Part shown: positions 1 through 7,099 of the stretch, one piece after another
Position numbering within the stretch: the first letter of the stretch is position 1
How the letters are laid out: each line of letters opens with the position of its first letter
Assembly (NCBI GenBank): GCA_903895595.1
Contig: CAITUP010000035.1
Coordinates: forward strand, 1 to 37,569
Direction of reading: 5' to 3'
Length of the DNA stretch: 37,569 nucleotides
Source of the DNA: an uncultured Acetobacteraceae bacterium
GTDB taxonomy: Bacteria; Pseudomonadota; Alphaproteobacteria; Acetobacterales; Acetobacteraceae
The notes under the pieces: generated by a model
The model's database searches: none
What the model saw: the letters and a program-made list of their open reading frames with translations, nothing else
What the model was told of the DNA's origin: nothing
Translations under genes and position numbers: made by a program

Positions 1-864
1 GACGCAAGGCCCGGTCTGGTAGGGCGAGGACGTAGCCGACTGCGAGAAGGAGTTACCCTGGTTGGGGTCGTATTCGACACCGAAGTCGAAGCCGAAGAAC
101 TGCGGCGTCAGGTAAACGACCTTGGCGCTGCCGTATTCTACGCCGTTGCCGGACAGCCAGGACCAGCTGAGCAGGTAGTTGTTCGGGGTAACCCCCTGAA
201 CGCCGGCGTTCAGCAGGTTGCCGATGCCGCCGTCCCACGAACCCGTGGTGAAGACGCCGTTGTAGTCGAACAAGCCGACCAGGCCGTCGCCGGTGCCCAG
301 GCGAACGATACCGACCTTGTCCGAACCGACATAGGTGAAGGCGCGGCGCACGAACAGCGTCTGCGAGGAGGTAACGCCGGATTCCGAAGCGGCCGAGCCG
401 GACGTCTGCGTCTGCGACTGGCTGGTCGGGAAGGTGTTGCCGCCCTGGAAGTTTTCGCGGATTTCGACGGACGCACCATAACGCAGGCCGTTGGTGGCCA
501 TGCCGTCGATGCCCGGATACAGGCGGAAGTAGGCGGCGATGCCAACCGGGTTCAGCTTATAGGGCTGCGTCTGGCCCGCGAAGGTGCCGGGCTGCGCAGT
601 CAGCAGGTTACCCCAGCTGGCGTCGACTTCCGAGTAGACCTTACCATTCAAGTGAATGACGACCTGGCCGGGCTTCGGCACGGCATACGCGCCGGGCGCC
701 GAGGTGCCGAGCGAGTTGTTGTTGCTGTTCGGGGCCGGTCCGCCAGCCCAGGCCATGCCCATCATGCCCTGGCTCTGGAAAGCCTGGGGTGCCGTTTCCG
801 ACTGAGCGAACGCGCCGGTGGCGCTGCCCAGGATGGCCGCACTGGCCAACAAAATCTTACGCAT
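1..864 (-). CDS. Outer-membrane porin, N-terminal part (3' end beyond window)
   Basis: The reading frame stays open from an ATG at 864 to the window edge, giving 288 codons without a stop. The start is supported by GGAGGA five bases upstream. The first ~20 residues form a signal peptide (MRKILLASAAILGS...AFAQ) with cleavage expected after AFA. The mature part is rich in Gly, Asn, Ser and aromatic residues and alternates polar and hydrophobic residues, with stretches such as AYFRLYPGIDG and RRAFTYVGSDKVGIVRLGTGDG. These fit Gram-negative general porins common in Acetobacteraceae, which form trimeric beta-barrels for small solutes. Full family members are usually 400-500 residues, so the C-terminal strands are missing here. 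A long 5' region with REP palindromes lies upstream. The family call is good; specificity is unknown. Confidence 0.82.
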   Translation of the reverse strand, partial: MRKILLASAAILGSATGAFAQSETAPQAFQSQGMMGMAWAGGPAPNSNNNSLGTSAPGAYAVPKPGQVVIHLNGKVYSEVDASWGNLLTAQPGTFAGQTQPYKLNPVGIAAYFRLYPGIDGMATNGLRYGASVEIRENFQGGNTFPTSQSQTQTSGSAASESGVTSSQTLFVRRAFTYVGSDKVGIVRLGTGDGLVGLFDYNGVFTTGSWDGGIGNLLNAGVQGVTPNNYLLSWSWLSGNGVEYGSAKVVYLTPQFFGFDFGVEYDPNQGNSFSQSATSSPYQTGPCV

Positions 865-1083
865 GTGATCCTCCATGTGACACCGGGCAAACCCGGCGGG
901 GATTTTCAGGCCCCGCCCCGATCGCGTCGAGATGGGGCCGCCGAACCTGGGGTGACTATTGACCTCGGTTTTCGGTCCCGGCAACCCGGTAATCCGGGGT
1001 TGAATGGCATTTTCGAAACACTGTGGCGCGGGAGACACAGTGGGATAGGCGGGGTTTATCGGGGCGGTGGCCCACCTTCCCCG

Positions 1084-1110
1084 TCATGGCCGGGCCTGTC
1101 CCGGCCACCA
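1084..1110 (+). repeat. REP-like palindrome, copy 1
   Basis: The inverted repeat TGGCCGGG (1087-1094), CCTGT loop, CCCGGCCA (1100-1107) is preceded by GTCA. It belongs to the same family as copies 2-4, with CG-changing substitutions kept paired on both arms, a sign that the stem is conserved. Confidence 0.7.
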
Positions 1111-1200
1111 AGACGGGCACAAATTCGCGGAATTGTGTGTGCCTCGGTCCCCGGAACAAGTCCCAGGGGGATCGCATATGGCGGATTTCCGCAACTTTCC

Positions 1201-1230
1201 GTCATGGTCGGGCCTGACCCGACCATCTCA
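1201..1230 (+). repeat. REP-like palindrome, copy 2
   Basis: Perfect nine-base arms ATGGTCGGG (1204-1212) and CCCGACCAT (1218-1226) flank a CCTGA loop and are preceded by GTC. Same orientation as copy 1. Confidence 0.78.
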
Positions 1231-1286
1231 CGCCAATGGGGCACCGTCCGAAAAACCCTGCCTTTTCAATGGTGCGTAAAATCGCA

Positions 1287-1317
1287 GGACATGGTCGGGT
1301 CACGCCCGACCATGACG
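1287..1317 (-). repeat. REP-like palindrome, copy 3 (inverted)
   Basis: Perfect arms ATGGTCGGG (1291-1299) and CCCGACCAT (1305-1313) enclose TCACG and are followed by GACGAG. The loop and flanks match copies 1 and 2 when read on the minus strand, so copies 2 and 3 form an inverted pair about 65 bases apart, as in BIME arrangements. Confidence 0.78.
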
Positions 1318-1409
1318 AGCGGGGGCGCCCAAGATCATATGCGATAGCCCTGCGGTCATGACGGGGAGGTGCCGTGGTCCCCGCGGGGGCCGGCAAAGGC
1401 GGCGGGGCC

Positions 1410-1988
1410 CTACCCCAGCGCGCCGATCGCGCCGATCCCGCCGCACCGGCCCCAAGGCAATCGCTTGACCGACCCGCCGTCGATGCCGCCAAGCGCGGCA
1501 ACGGGCAGCGGGGCCCGACCGGCGAGACTCACCCAGCGGCGGGCGCCGAGCGCGGGAGCGCCGGGGTGGCTGGCCGTGGGGAAGGCGGGGGACAGGAAGG
1601 CGATGGTCGCGCCGTTGCGGGCGGCGCGGCGGAGATCGGGCAAGCTGTGAGCGGAACTGGTGACCGGTACGCCTCGGCGGCGCAGCACGCCGGGCCAGTG
1701 GCCGGCGCGCAGATGGACTCCGGCACCGAGCGCGGCGGCGAGTCGGACGTCTCCCGCGACGACCAACGCCAGACGGCGGATGCGGCAGATTCGTGCCAGA
1801 TCGCGCCCGATGGCGGCTCGGTTGGGATGCGCGTCGTGCCGCAGCACCACGCCGGCGATGCCGCGCGGCAGCCGGGCGGCGGCCGGGCGTGGATCGGGCA
1901 GGCGGTCGGTGTCGGTGAACAGCCACAATACGGGGTGCCCCCGCCGCGCCGCCGCCGCGCGTCCCCAGGCCAGCAGTTTCAGGTCCAT
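1410..1988 (-). CDS. Thiamine phosphate synthase-like protein (ThiE/TenI family)
   Basis: A 192-residue protein. The segment SAHSLPDLRRA, followed by ATIAFLSPAFPTASHPGAP and later LPVAALGGID, matches the phosphate-binding and active-site loops of ThiE/TenI TIM barrels, which join the pyrimidine and thiazole halves of thiamine or act as thiazole tautomerase. The ATG at 1988 was chosen over one at 2057 because the longer form would overlap the divergent gene at 2041 and adds non-family residues. The protein is slightly short for ThiE (~210) and its N-terminal substrate-binding residues are not clearly standard. It may therefore be a ThiE-like paralogue rather than the main synthase. No other thiamine genes lie nearby. 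Confidence 0.75.
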   Translation of the reverse strand: MDLKLLAWGRAAAARRGHPVLWLFTDTDRLPDPRPAAARLPRGIAGVVLRHDAHPNRAAIGRDLARICRIRRLALVVAGDVRLAAALGAGVHLRAGHWPGVLRRRGVPVTSSAHSLPDLRRAARNGATIAFLSPAFPTASHPGAPALGARRWVSLAGRAPLPVAALGGIDGGSVKRLPWGRCGGIGAIGALG

Positions 1989-2040
1989 CGCCGCCCCGCT
2001 ATACCGAAGGCATCCCGCGATGCGATGAAAGCCAGGACGC

Positions 2041-3591
2041 ATGAGCCGCCGCTCCAAACAGATCGACGCGTTTTTCCAGCAAGGCGAGCGGCTGCACGCC
2101 GCCGGACGGCTGCGGGAGGCGGAGCAGGTCTACCGCCAGATCCTGACGGCCGATCCGAAGCATGCCGACACCCACCACATGCTGGGCGTGCTGGCGCTGC
2201 AGACCGGGCAGGCAGATGCGGCGCTGAACCTGCTGGATATCGCAATCGCGTTGAAGCCACTCAGTTCCGCCTTTCAACTCCATCGCGCCCACGCGCTGCT
2301 GGCGCTGGGGCGGGCGAAGGAGGCCATTCCCGCCTGCAAAGCCGCGCTGCGCACCCAAAGCCGCAACGCCGAAGCGTATCAGGTTCTGGGCCATGCCTAC
2401 ACCGATACGCTGGAACCGGCCGAAGCCCTGCGCGCCTATCGCGAGGCCGTGCGCCTGAAACCCGATCTGCCCGATCTGTTCAATAACCTGGGCACGGCGT
2501 TGCGCAACCTCGGCTGGCTCGAAGAAGCCGAGGACCGGCTGCGGGAGGCCGCTCGGCGGGCGCCGGGGGATATGGGGGTGCGGCTGAACCTGTCGAGCGT
2601 GCTGAAAGAGCTGGGCAAACTGCCGGAAGCCGAGATTTTGCTCCGGGAGGCACTGCGGGCGCGGCCGGCCGATCCGGTGCTCCTTTATAATATGTCGCTG
2701 TTGCTGCTGCTGATGGGCCGCGACGCCGAGGCATGGCCGTTCTGGGAGCATCGGTTCGCGGCGCGGGCGACCATGGATCGCGGGCTGCGGCAGCCGCAAT
2801 GGGACGGGTCGCCGCTGGCCGGGCGGACGCTGCTGGTGCACGCGGAACAGGGGTTGGGCGATACGCTGCAGTTCTGCCGGTATCTGCCGGATTTTGGGGG
2901 AAAGGTGGTGTTCGAGGCGCCGCCTCGGCTGTTGAAGCTGCTGTCCACGCTGCCGGGGGCGCCGCCGATGGTGCCGGCCGGCGCGGCACTGCCGCCGTTC
3001 GATCTGGTCTGCCCCCTGATGAGCATTCCCGCGCGGATCGGCGTGCCGATCCCGTCGGAGGTGCCGTATCTGGCCGCCGAACCGGACCGCGCGGCGCGCT
3101 GGCGGGACCGATTGGGTACGGAGGGTTACAGGATCGGCATCGCCTGGCAGGGCAATCCGGGGCGGATCGAGGATCGGGGGCGGTCGATCCCGCTGCGGGA
3201 ATTCGCGCCTCTGGCCGCGATCCCGGGGGTCCGGCTGATCAGCCTGCAGAAGAACGACGGAACCGATCAGTTGGCCGACGGGCCGATAGTGGAAACGCTG
3301 GGGCCGGATTTCGACTCGGGACCGGACGGGTTCCTGGATACGGCCGCCGCGATGATGGCGGTCGATCTGGTGGTGACGTCGGATACTTCCATAGCGCATC
3401 TGGCCGGCGCGCTGGGGCGACCGGTGTGGGTGGCGCTGCGGGTGGTGCCGGACTGGCGCTGGCAGATGGGGCGGGCGGACAGCCCTTGGTACAAGACGAT
3501 GCGGCTGTTCCGGCAGACGGAGCGGGACGCCTGGGGGCCGGTGTTCGCCGCGATGGCGGCGGCCGTTCAGTCCGAGGCATCGCCCCGGTAG
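2041..3591 (+). CDS. TPR protein with C-terminal GT9/heptosyltransferase-like domain
   Basis: A 516-residue protein. Residues ~6-240 are consecutive 34-residue tetratricopeptide repeats with typical A/G/Y/P spacing (for example AEQVYRQILTADPKHAD and NNLGTALRNLGWLEEAEDRL). The rest resembles the ADP-heptose:LPS transferase fold of GT9, with IGIAWQGNPG near residue 365 and VTSDTSIAHLAGALGRP near 444-460, the usual nucleotide-sugar-binding signature. Such TPR-GT9 proteins are frequent in alphaproteobacteria and are thought to modify surface glycans or flagellin, but their acceptors are seldom known. Its last 25 bases overlap the convergent DUF2889 gene. An AGGA motif precedes the ATG closely. 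Confidence 0.82.
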   Translation: MSRRSKQIDAFFQQGERLHAAGRLREAEQVYRQILTADPKHADTHHMLGVLALQTGQADAALNLLDIAIALKPLSSAFQLHRAHALLALGRAKEAIPACKAALRTQSRNAEAYQVLGHAYTDTLEPAEALRAYREAVRLKPDLPDLFNNLGTALRNLGWLEEAEDRLREAARRAPGDMGVRLNLSSVLKELGKLPEAEILLREALRARPADPVLLYNMSLLLLLMGRDAEAWPFWEHRFAARATMDRGLRQPQWDGSPLAGRTLLVHAEQGLGDTLQFCRYLPDFGGKVVFEAPPRLLKLLSTLPGAPPMVPAGAALPPFDLVCPLMSIPARIGVPIPSEVPYLAAEPDRAARWRDRLGTEGYRIGIAWQGNPGRIEDRGRSIPLREFAPLAAIPGVRLISLQKNDGTDQLADGPIVETLGPDFDSGPDGFLDTAAAMMAVDLVVTSDTSIAHLAGALGRPVWVALRVVPDWRWQMGRADSPWYKTMRLFRQTERDAWGPVFAAMAAAVQSEASPR

Positions 3592-4124
3592 AATGCCGGC
3601 CAGCGGCGCTTCACCACGTCCGTTGTGGCACCGTAGGCGAAGCAGCTGTCGATTCGGACGGGGCGCCCATTCGCATCCAGCCGGTCCGGCCGGGCGTTGC
3701 GCTGCGGCGTCAGCGACTGGATCGCCGCCGTCGCCATCGGGATCAACAGTTCCCTCAGATGTGTGCAACTGGCCGCGCCGCCCAGACGGGTCCGTATCTC
3801 CTTGGACCAGCCGCCGCCGATCTTCACGCCGATCATGGACCGCAGCGCCAGCCCGCCGCCGATGCAGGCGGGGTAAGGCGTGGAGTCCATGAAGGTGGCG
3901 ACGTCGCGAACCGTCAGGTCGCCGTCGTAGACCAGACGCACGCCCATATCGTGGATGGGGTGTTCGGCCGGCACGGTTTCGCCGTCGCCGCCGGGCGTGA
4001 AGTCGAAGGGCTTGCGGTCGGTGACCCTGCCCTCGATCTCGAACAGCCCATCGCTACGCCGGAAGGCGCGCATGTCGATACGGCGGTGGTGGATCTCCTC
4101 CCGCGTGATCTCGTCGCCCGCCAT
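3567..4124 (-). CDS. DUF2889 domain protein
   Basis: A 185-residue protein. It starts with the DUF2889-like EEIHHRRIDMRAFRR, carries FEIEGRVTDRKPF and the conserved CTHLRELLIPMATAAIQS block. DUF2889 proteins have no proven function; members are often found near aromatic degradation or acyl-CoA genes. It is the last gene of a minus-strand series with nitroreductase and Nudix, seven bases behind the Nudix stop, so co-transcription is likely. The ribosome binding site is weak, consistent with translational coupling. The C-terminus overlaps the TPR gene tail-to-tail. Confidence 0.8.
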   Translation of the reverse strand: MAGDEITREEIHHRRIDMRAFRRSDGLFEIEGRVTDRKPFDFTPGGDGETVPAEHPIHDMGVRLVYDGDLTVRDVATFMDSTPYPACIGGGLALRSMIGVKIGGGWSKEIRTRLGGAASCTHLRELLIPMATAAIQSLTPQRNARPDRLDANGRPVRIDSCFAYGATTDVVKRRWPAFYRGDASD

Positions 4125-4131
4125 GCCGTCG

Positions 4132-4749
4132 CTACTCCATCACCCAGCCACGGTCGCGTTTCAGCACGGCGGTCTGTGTTTGTGCCAGACGTTCTTCGGC
4201 GGACAGCGGCAGCCACATCTGGAGCCGTTCCAGCACCCGGCGGGTCGGCAGCGCGAGGTCCAACGCCATCGCTTCGTCCATGCCGTAGAAGCGCAGCCCG
4301 TCCAATTCGCCGTCGCCGCCCAGCGTGCCGGACACGCGGTCGGCGTGGATCACCAGGAACCGGGCGTTGAAGCGGATGGGAAGCGCGGGCGGCGTTACGG
4401 CGCGGGCGAGGAACTCCAACCCCTCCAAATGCGCGGGGTCGCCGAGGGACAGGCCGGTTTCCTCGGCCAGTTCCCGGGCTGCGGCGGCCCCAATGCCATG
4501 CGCGAGGCTGGGGCTGGCGTTCTTGCGCAACAGCCGTTCGGTGTGCGGCGCGAGGACGGACGCGACGGGCGCCTTCAGATCGGCTTTGTCCACGGCACCG
4601 CCAGGAAATACGAGGCGGTTGGGCATGAAGCGGTGGCGGGAGCCACGCATGCCCATCAGCATTTCCGGTTCGCCATCCAGGAAGCGCAGCACGATCAGGC
4701 TGGCGGCGTGCCGCGCCCGGACGGCTGGTTTACGTTCAGTCTCAGGCAA
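4132..4749 (-). CDS. Nudix hydrolase
   Basis: A 205-residue protein if read from a TTG at 4749, whose first bases overlap the nitroreductase stop and which has AAAGG eight bases upstream. An ATG at 4842 is in frame, but the extra 31 residues lie wholly inside the nitroreductase gene and look non-native. The Nudix elements are FPGGAVDKAD and, about 40 residues on, AAARELAEETGLSLG, giving the REXXEE metal site. The long insertion between the glycine turn and REXXEE resembles the NUDT7/NUDT19-type CoA and acyl-CoA diphosphatases, so a CoA-related substrate is possible but unproven. Second gene of the nitroreductase-Nudix-DUF2889 operon. Confidence 0.82.
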   Translation of the reverse strand: MPETERKPAVRARHAASLIVLRFLDGEPEMLMGMRGSRHRFMPNRLVFPGGAVDKADLKAPVASVLAPHTERLLRKNASPSLAHGIGAAAARELAEETGLSLGDPAHLEGLEFLARAVTPPALPIRFNARFLVIHADRVSGTLGGDGELDGLRFYGMDEAMALDLALPTRRVLERLQMWLPLSAEERLAQTQTAVLKRDRGWVME

Positions 4750-5566
4750 GATCGAAGCCTTTCGTGCGGAGGTAGGCCTTGAACCCGAAGCGTTCGGGAA
4801 CGGACAGCTGGCGAGCGACATTCTCGCTCCAACCAACGCCATCGCGGGGTGGGTAGACGTCGTTGTTCTTCAGGCCGCCGGCGGCGACGGGGTCGCGGGC
4901 GCGGCGGCGTTCGTCGTAGGCCTTTACGTGTTCGGGCAGTTGCGAGTCGTCGTACCGCTCCCGATGCACCACCACGGACGGCGGCAGGCGCATGGAAACG
5001 GGGCGGCGGAAGACGGGCCAGCCGACGGTCAGGCCGGCGACGGGATAGACCCCGGCAGGGAGGCCCAGCAGCGGCGATACACGCTCGATGTGGGAGCGGA
5101 CGTAGGAGATGGGGCAGGTGCCGAGACCGACGGCCTCCGCCGCCGCCATGAACTGCGCCATCGCCAGGGAGCAATCGACGGCGGTGTTCAGGAAGGTGTC
5201 CATGTTGTTGTTGGCGTGCGGCATGTCGTGCATGTCGCACAGACGCTGGCCGCGCCGCATGTCGCCGCACCACACCAGGAAGACGGGCGCCGTGGCGATC
5301 CAGTCCATGGTGCCGATCCAGTCGGCGATTTGCTTGATGCGCGGGGCGTCGCGCATCACGACGACGGAATACTGCTGCAAATCCGACTTGGCTGGCGCCG
5401 ATTGCGCGGCGGCGAGCAGCGCATCGAGCAGCGAATCCGGCACCGGTTCGTCCTTATACCGGCGCACCACCCGGCGATCGAGCAGCGGCGCGATGGCGTC
5501 CGGCACCTCGGCGCCCGGGATATCGGTCCCGAAGCGTGCGCGCAGCAGTTCACCCCCGTCAGGCAT
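4742..5566 (-). CDS. Nitroreductase-family NAD(P)H-flavin oxidoreductase
   Basis: A 274-residue protein. The ATG at 5566 follows GGGAGGA at ideal distance; an upstream in-frame ATG at 5656 lacks such a site and overlaps the neighbouring gene. RRVVRRYKDEPVPDSLLDALL and AAQSAPAKSDLQQYSVVVM form the FMN phosphate-binding start of NfsA/Frp-type nitroreductases, and AEAVGLGTCPISYVR is the later flavin loop. These dimeric cytosolic FMN enzymes reduce nitroaromatics, quinones or flavins. The natural substrate is unknown. It heads a three-gene operon with Nudix and DUF2889. Confidence 0.87.
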   Translation of the reverse strand: MPDGGELLRARFGTDIPGAEVPDAIAPLLDRRVVRRYKDEPVPDSLLDALLAAAQSAPAKSDLQQYSVVVMRDAPRIKQIADWIGTMDWIATAPVFLVWCGDMRRGQRLCDMHDMPHANNNMDTFLNTAVDCSLAMAQFMAAAEAVGLGTCPISYVRSHIERVSPLLGLPAGVYPVAGLTVGWPVFRRPVSMRLPPSVVVHRERYDDSQLPEHVKAYDERRRARDPVAAGGLKNNDVYPPRDGVGWSENVARQLSVPERFGFKAYLRTKGFDLA

Positions 5567-5625
5567 GGCGGTCCTCCCTTTGAAACAGGGCGCCACACTT
5601 GCCGGATCGGCCGCTTCGCGCAAGG

Positions 5626-6282
5626 TTAGGTGCGTCCTACGCGACGGATCAGCCACTCGCGCGCGAGCCGGGTACGTTCGACGAATTGCAGTTCGTCCGG
5701 TTGGATTCTTGCTGGCCTGCAGAGCTCCGGCAGAGCACTCTGGAAATCTGCGAAATCCTCTGCGATGTGCACTCCACCCGGCGGCAACGCTTCGTTCTCC
5801 GGTATGAAGTTCGTCAAAAATTCGCGGACCCGAGCAATGGCCCTGCCCAAGTCATTGCCATGTGCTGCGATATCCTGGCCAGCGATGTCGCTGATGAATT
5901 TTTGGTATCGGAACGGTTCTGAATCTAGAATAAGGCACTTTTTCTGCCGCTGCCGGCCCTTGCCCAGTCGCTGCGCGCCGACGAACAACCCCAGCTCGAA
6001 CGGCATATTGAAGCGTGGCAATCCCTCGGTGTTTAATTCCACTCGGGATAAATCGTGGATGCCGATCCGGCATTCTTCGATGAGCCTCACAATAATATCG
6101 ATCCGGGTCGTGCCACCGTCGATGATCTCCAGCGCGGAACGCGGCGTAAAGCCGCACGAGAGTATGGTGAACGAGATCGCGTGAAAATTAGGTTCGTAAA
6201 CGACATCGAAAGGGCAATTGATGAACACATCCCGGTCGTATTTCACACCGGAGGTCCCTCGGACTACCCCGCGTTCAGGCAT
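5626..6282 (-). CDS. TIR/deoxyribosyltransferase-like protein of a putative defence pair
   Basis: A 218-residue protein of a widespread uncharacterised type. The N-terminus reads KYDRDVFINCPFD, followed by TPRSALEIIDGG, CRIGIHDLSRVE, LPRFNMPFELGLFVGA and later RYQKFISDIAGQDI. The opening beta strand and the late FELG motif recall TIR-like and nucleoside 2-deoxyribosyltransferase folds, where a glutamate attacks a glycosidic bond; an NAD- or nucleoside-cleaving role is my inference. The start ATG overlaps the end of the TIR gene by eight bases (ATGCCTGA), so the two are translationally coupled. Bases are visibly more A/T-rich than the flanking genes, suggesting horizontal acquisition. Confidence 0.68.
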   Translation of the reverse strand: MPERGVVRGTSGVKYDRDVFINCPFDVVYEPNFHAISFTILSCGFTPRSALEIIDGGTTRIDIIVRLIEECRIGIHDLSRVELNTEGLPRFNMPFELGLFVGAQRLGKGRQRQKKCLILDSEPFRYQKFISDIAGQDIAAHGNDLGRAIARVREFLTNFIPENEALPPGGVHIAEDFADFQSALPELCRPARIQPDELQFVERTRLAREWLIRRVGRT

Positions 6283-6991
6283 TGGCTTTGGTATCTCTCT
6301 GCTCGATATATTGGCTTAAGGCGCCTTTTATCGCCTCATCCGAGGTTTTAGCATATCTTTGTTCGAAATATTGGTTTAAGGCGCCCTTTATCGCCTCATC
6401 TGACAAACGAAAAGGCCCCTTGTATGGCAATACCGGGTAGGTTAACGGCCGTTCGGGAGGAAGAGGATCGGATTGAGGTTCCGGTGGCGCCGGCATCCCT
6501 TGCCACCTTAAAATCTTATTCTTGATTTGATCGGCGGCCGCATGATAGCCCCCTTCCATGGGCGACCACCGGCTGATGGGCTTCAGGCGTGCATGCACAA
6601 TAGGCATGGAAACGAAATCGCTAAATGTATCCCACAAAATGCATGGCTTGAGTACTACCGGAAGAATCAAGCCATGTCCCGACGCGTGCCTGCTTCGGAT
6701 AGCGGGCATTTCGGTCGTATACCGGTATTCCGACGCGAGATAAGCGGGGCTGATACACACGATGAAAACGTCAGCGGAGGCGATTTTCTCGGCCACCTCA
6801 CGCGACCATGCCTGCCCGTAGTCTGCCGCCGGGTCGGCCCAGAAATCTGCGACAAGTCCGTTGAACACCAACGGCCTGAGGTCGGTCAGCAGGCGCTTTA
6901 CCATGCCCTTGTCTTCCTGGGCATAGGAGACGAACCCATGTGGGCGCTCTTTCCGTCCCATTCCAACATCATCCGCCACGACTGCCCCCAT
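6275..6991 (-). CDS. TIR-domain protein (TIR_2-like), putative NAD-cleaving effector
   Basis: A 238-residue protein. Residues ~18-150 form a TIR domain: HGFVSYAQEDKG, a conserved FWADPAADYGQAW segment, ADVFIVCISPAYLAS and then SEYRYTTEM, where Glu94 sits at the catalytic position of TIR NADases. The tail (197-236) is two ~20-residue repeats, SDEAIKGAL(N/S)QY(F/I)EQR, likely helical. Start choice: GGAGG lies ten bases before the ATG at 6991 and seven before a GTG at 6994; an ATG at 6959-6961 is also possible. TIR proteins in bacteria usually act in anti-phage systems by depleting NAD+. Its coupled partner and low GC support a defence cassette. Confidence 0.76.
   Translation of the reverse strand: MGAVVADDVGMGRKERPHGFVSYAQEDKGMVKRLLTDLRPLVFNGLVADFWADPAADYGQAWSREVAEKIASADVFIVCISPAYLASEYRYTTEMPAIRSRHASGHGLILPVVLKPCILWDTFSDFVSMPIVHARLKPISRWSPMEGGYHAAADQIKNKILRWQGMPAPPEPQSDPLPPERPLTYPVLPYKGPFRLSDEAIKGALNQYFEQRYAKTSDEAIKGALSQYIEQRDTKANA
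6284..6403 (-). repeat. In-gene tandem duplication (2 x ~60 bp)
   Basis: Two adjacent 60-base units (6344-6403 and 6284-6343) encode the repeated C-terminal 20-mer of the TIR protein. DNA identity is high, including runs such as AAGGCGCC and TTTATCGCCTCATC on the plus strand, so the duplication is fairly recent or kept uniform. Confidence 0.8.
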
Positions 6992-7099
6992 CACCAAGAT
7001 GCCTCCAAGATAGGCATCCCATCCACCCCCCGCAACCACTCCCTCTTGCCCCAACCCCGGGTTCGCGCAAGTTTGCGACCAACCATTCAGGAGACATCC

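Larger units (their letters stand above)
865..1409. other. Non-coding region upstream of the porin, with REP palindromes
   Basis: This stretch separates the divergently placed porin start (864) from the 3' end of the ThiE-like gene. I see no convincing gene: frames here lack ribosome binding sites and recognisable protein features. It contains three related palindromes, listed separately, and presumably the porin promoter, which I could not place with confidence. Confidence 0.6.

Noticed and set aside
652-1347. Plus-strand 231-codon frame before the porin
   Set aside because: It overlaps the porin signal-peptide region on the other strand and is made partly of REP palindromes; no protein features.
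1374-2486. Long plus-strand frame (370 codons) across the ThiE-like gene
   Set aside because: It is antisense to the ThiE-like gene and runs into the TPR gene in another frame. Its Gly/Ala/Arg-rich sequence has no domain and reflects high GC.
1999-3768. Minus-strand 589-codon frame opposite the TPR/GT9 gene
   Set aside because: Composition is Arg/Gln/Pro/His-rich with no motifs. The plus strand has clear TPR and GT9 features.
6284-6403. CRISPR-like or regulatory repeat
   Set aside because: Only two adjacent units, without spacers and inside a coding frame; it is a protein-level tandem duplication.
6527-7099. N-terminal extension of the Ldh-family protein by 191 codons
   Set aside because: The extension is antisense to the TIR gene. 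The ATG at 7100 has a good ribosome binding site and begins the family domain.
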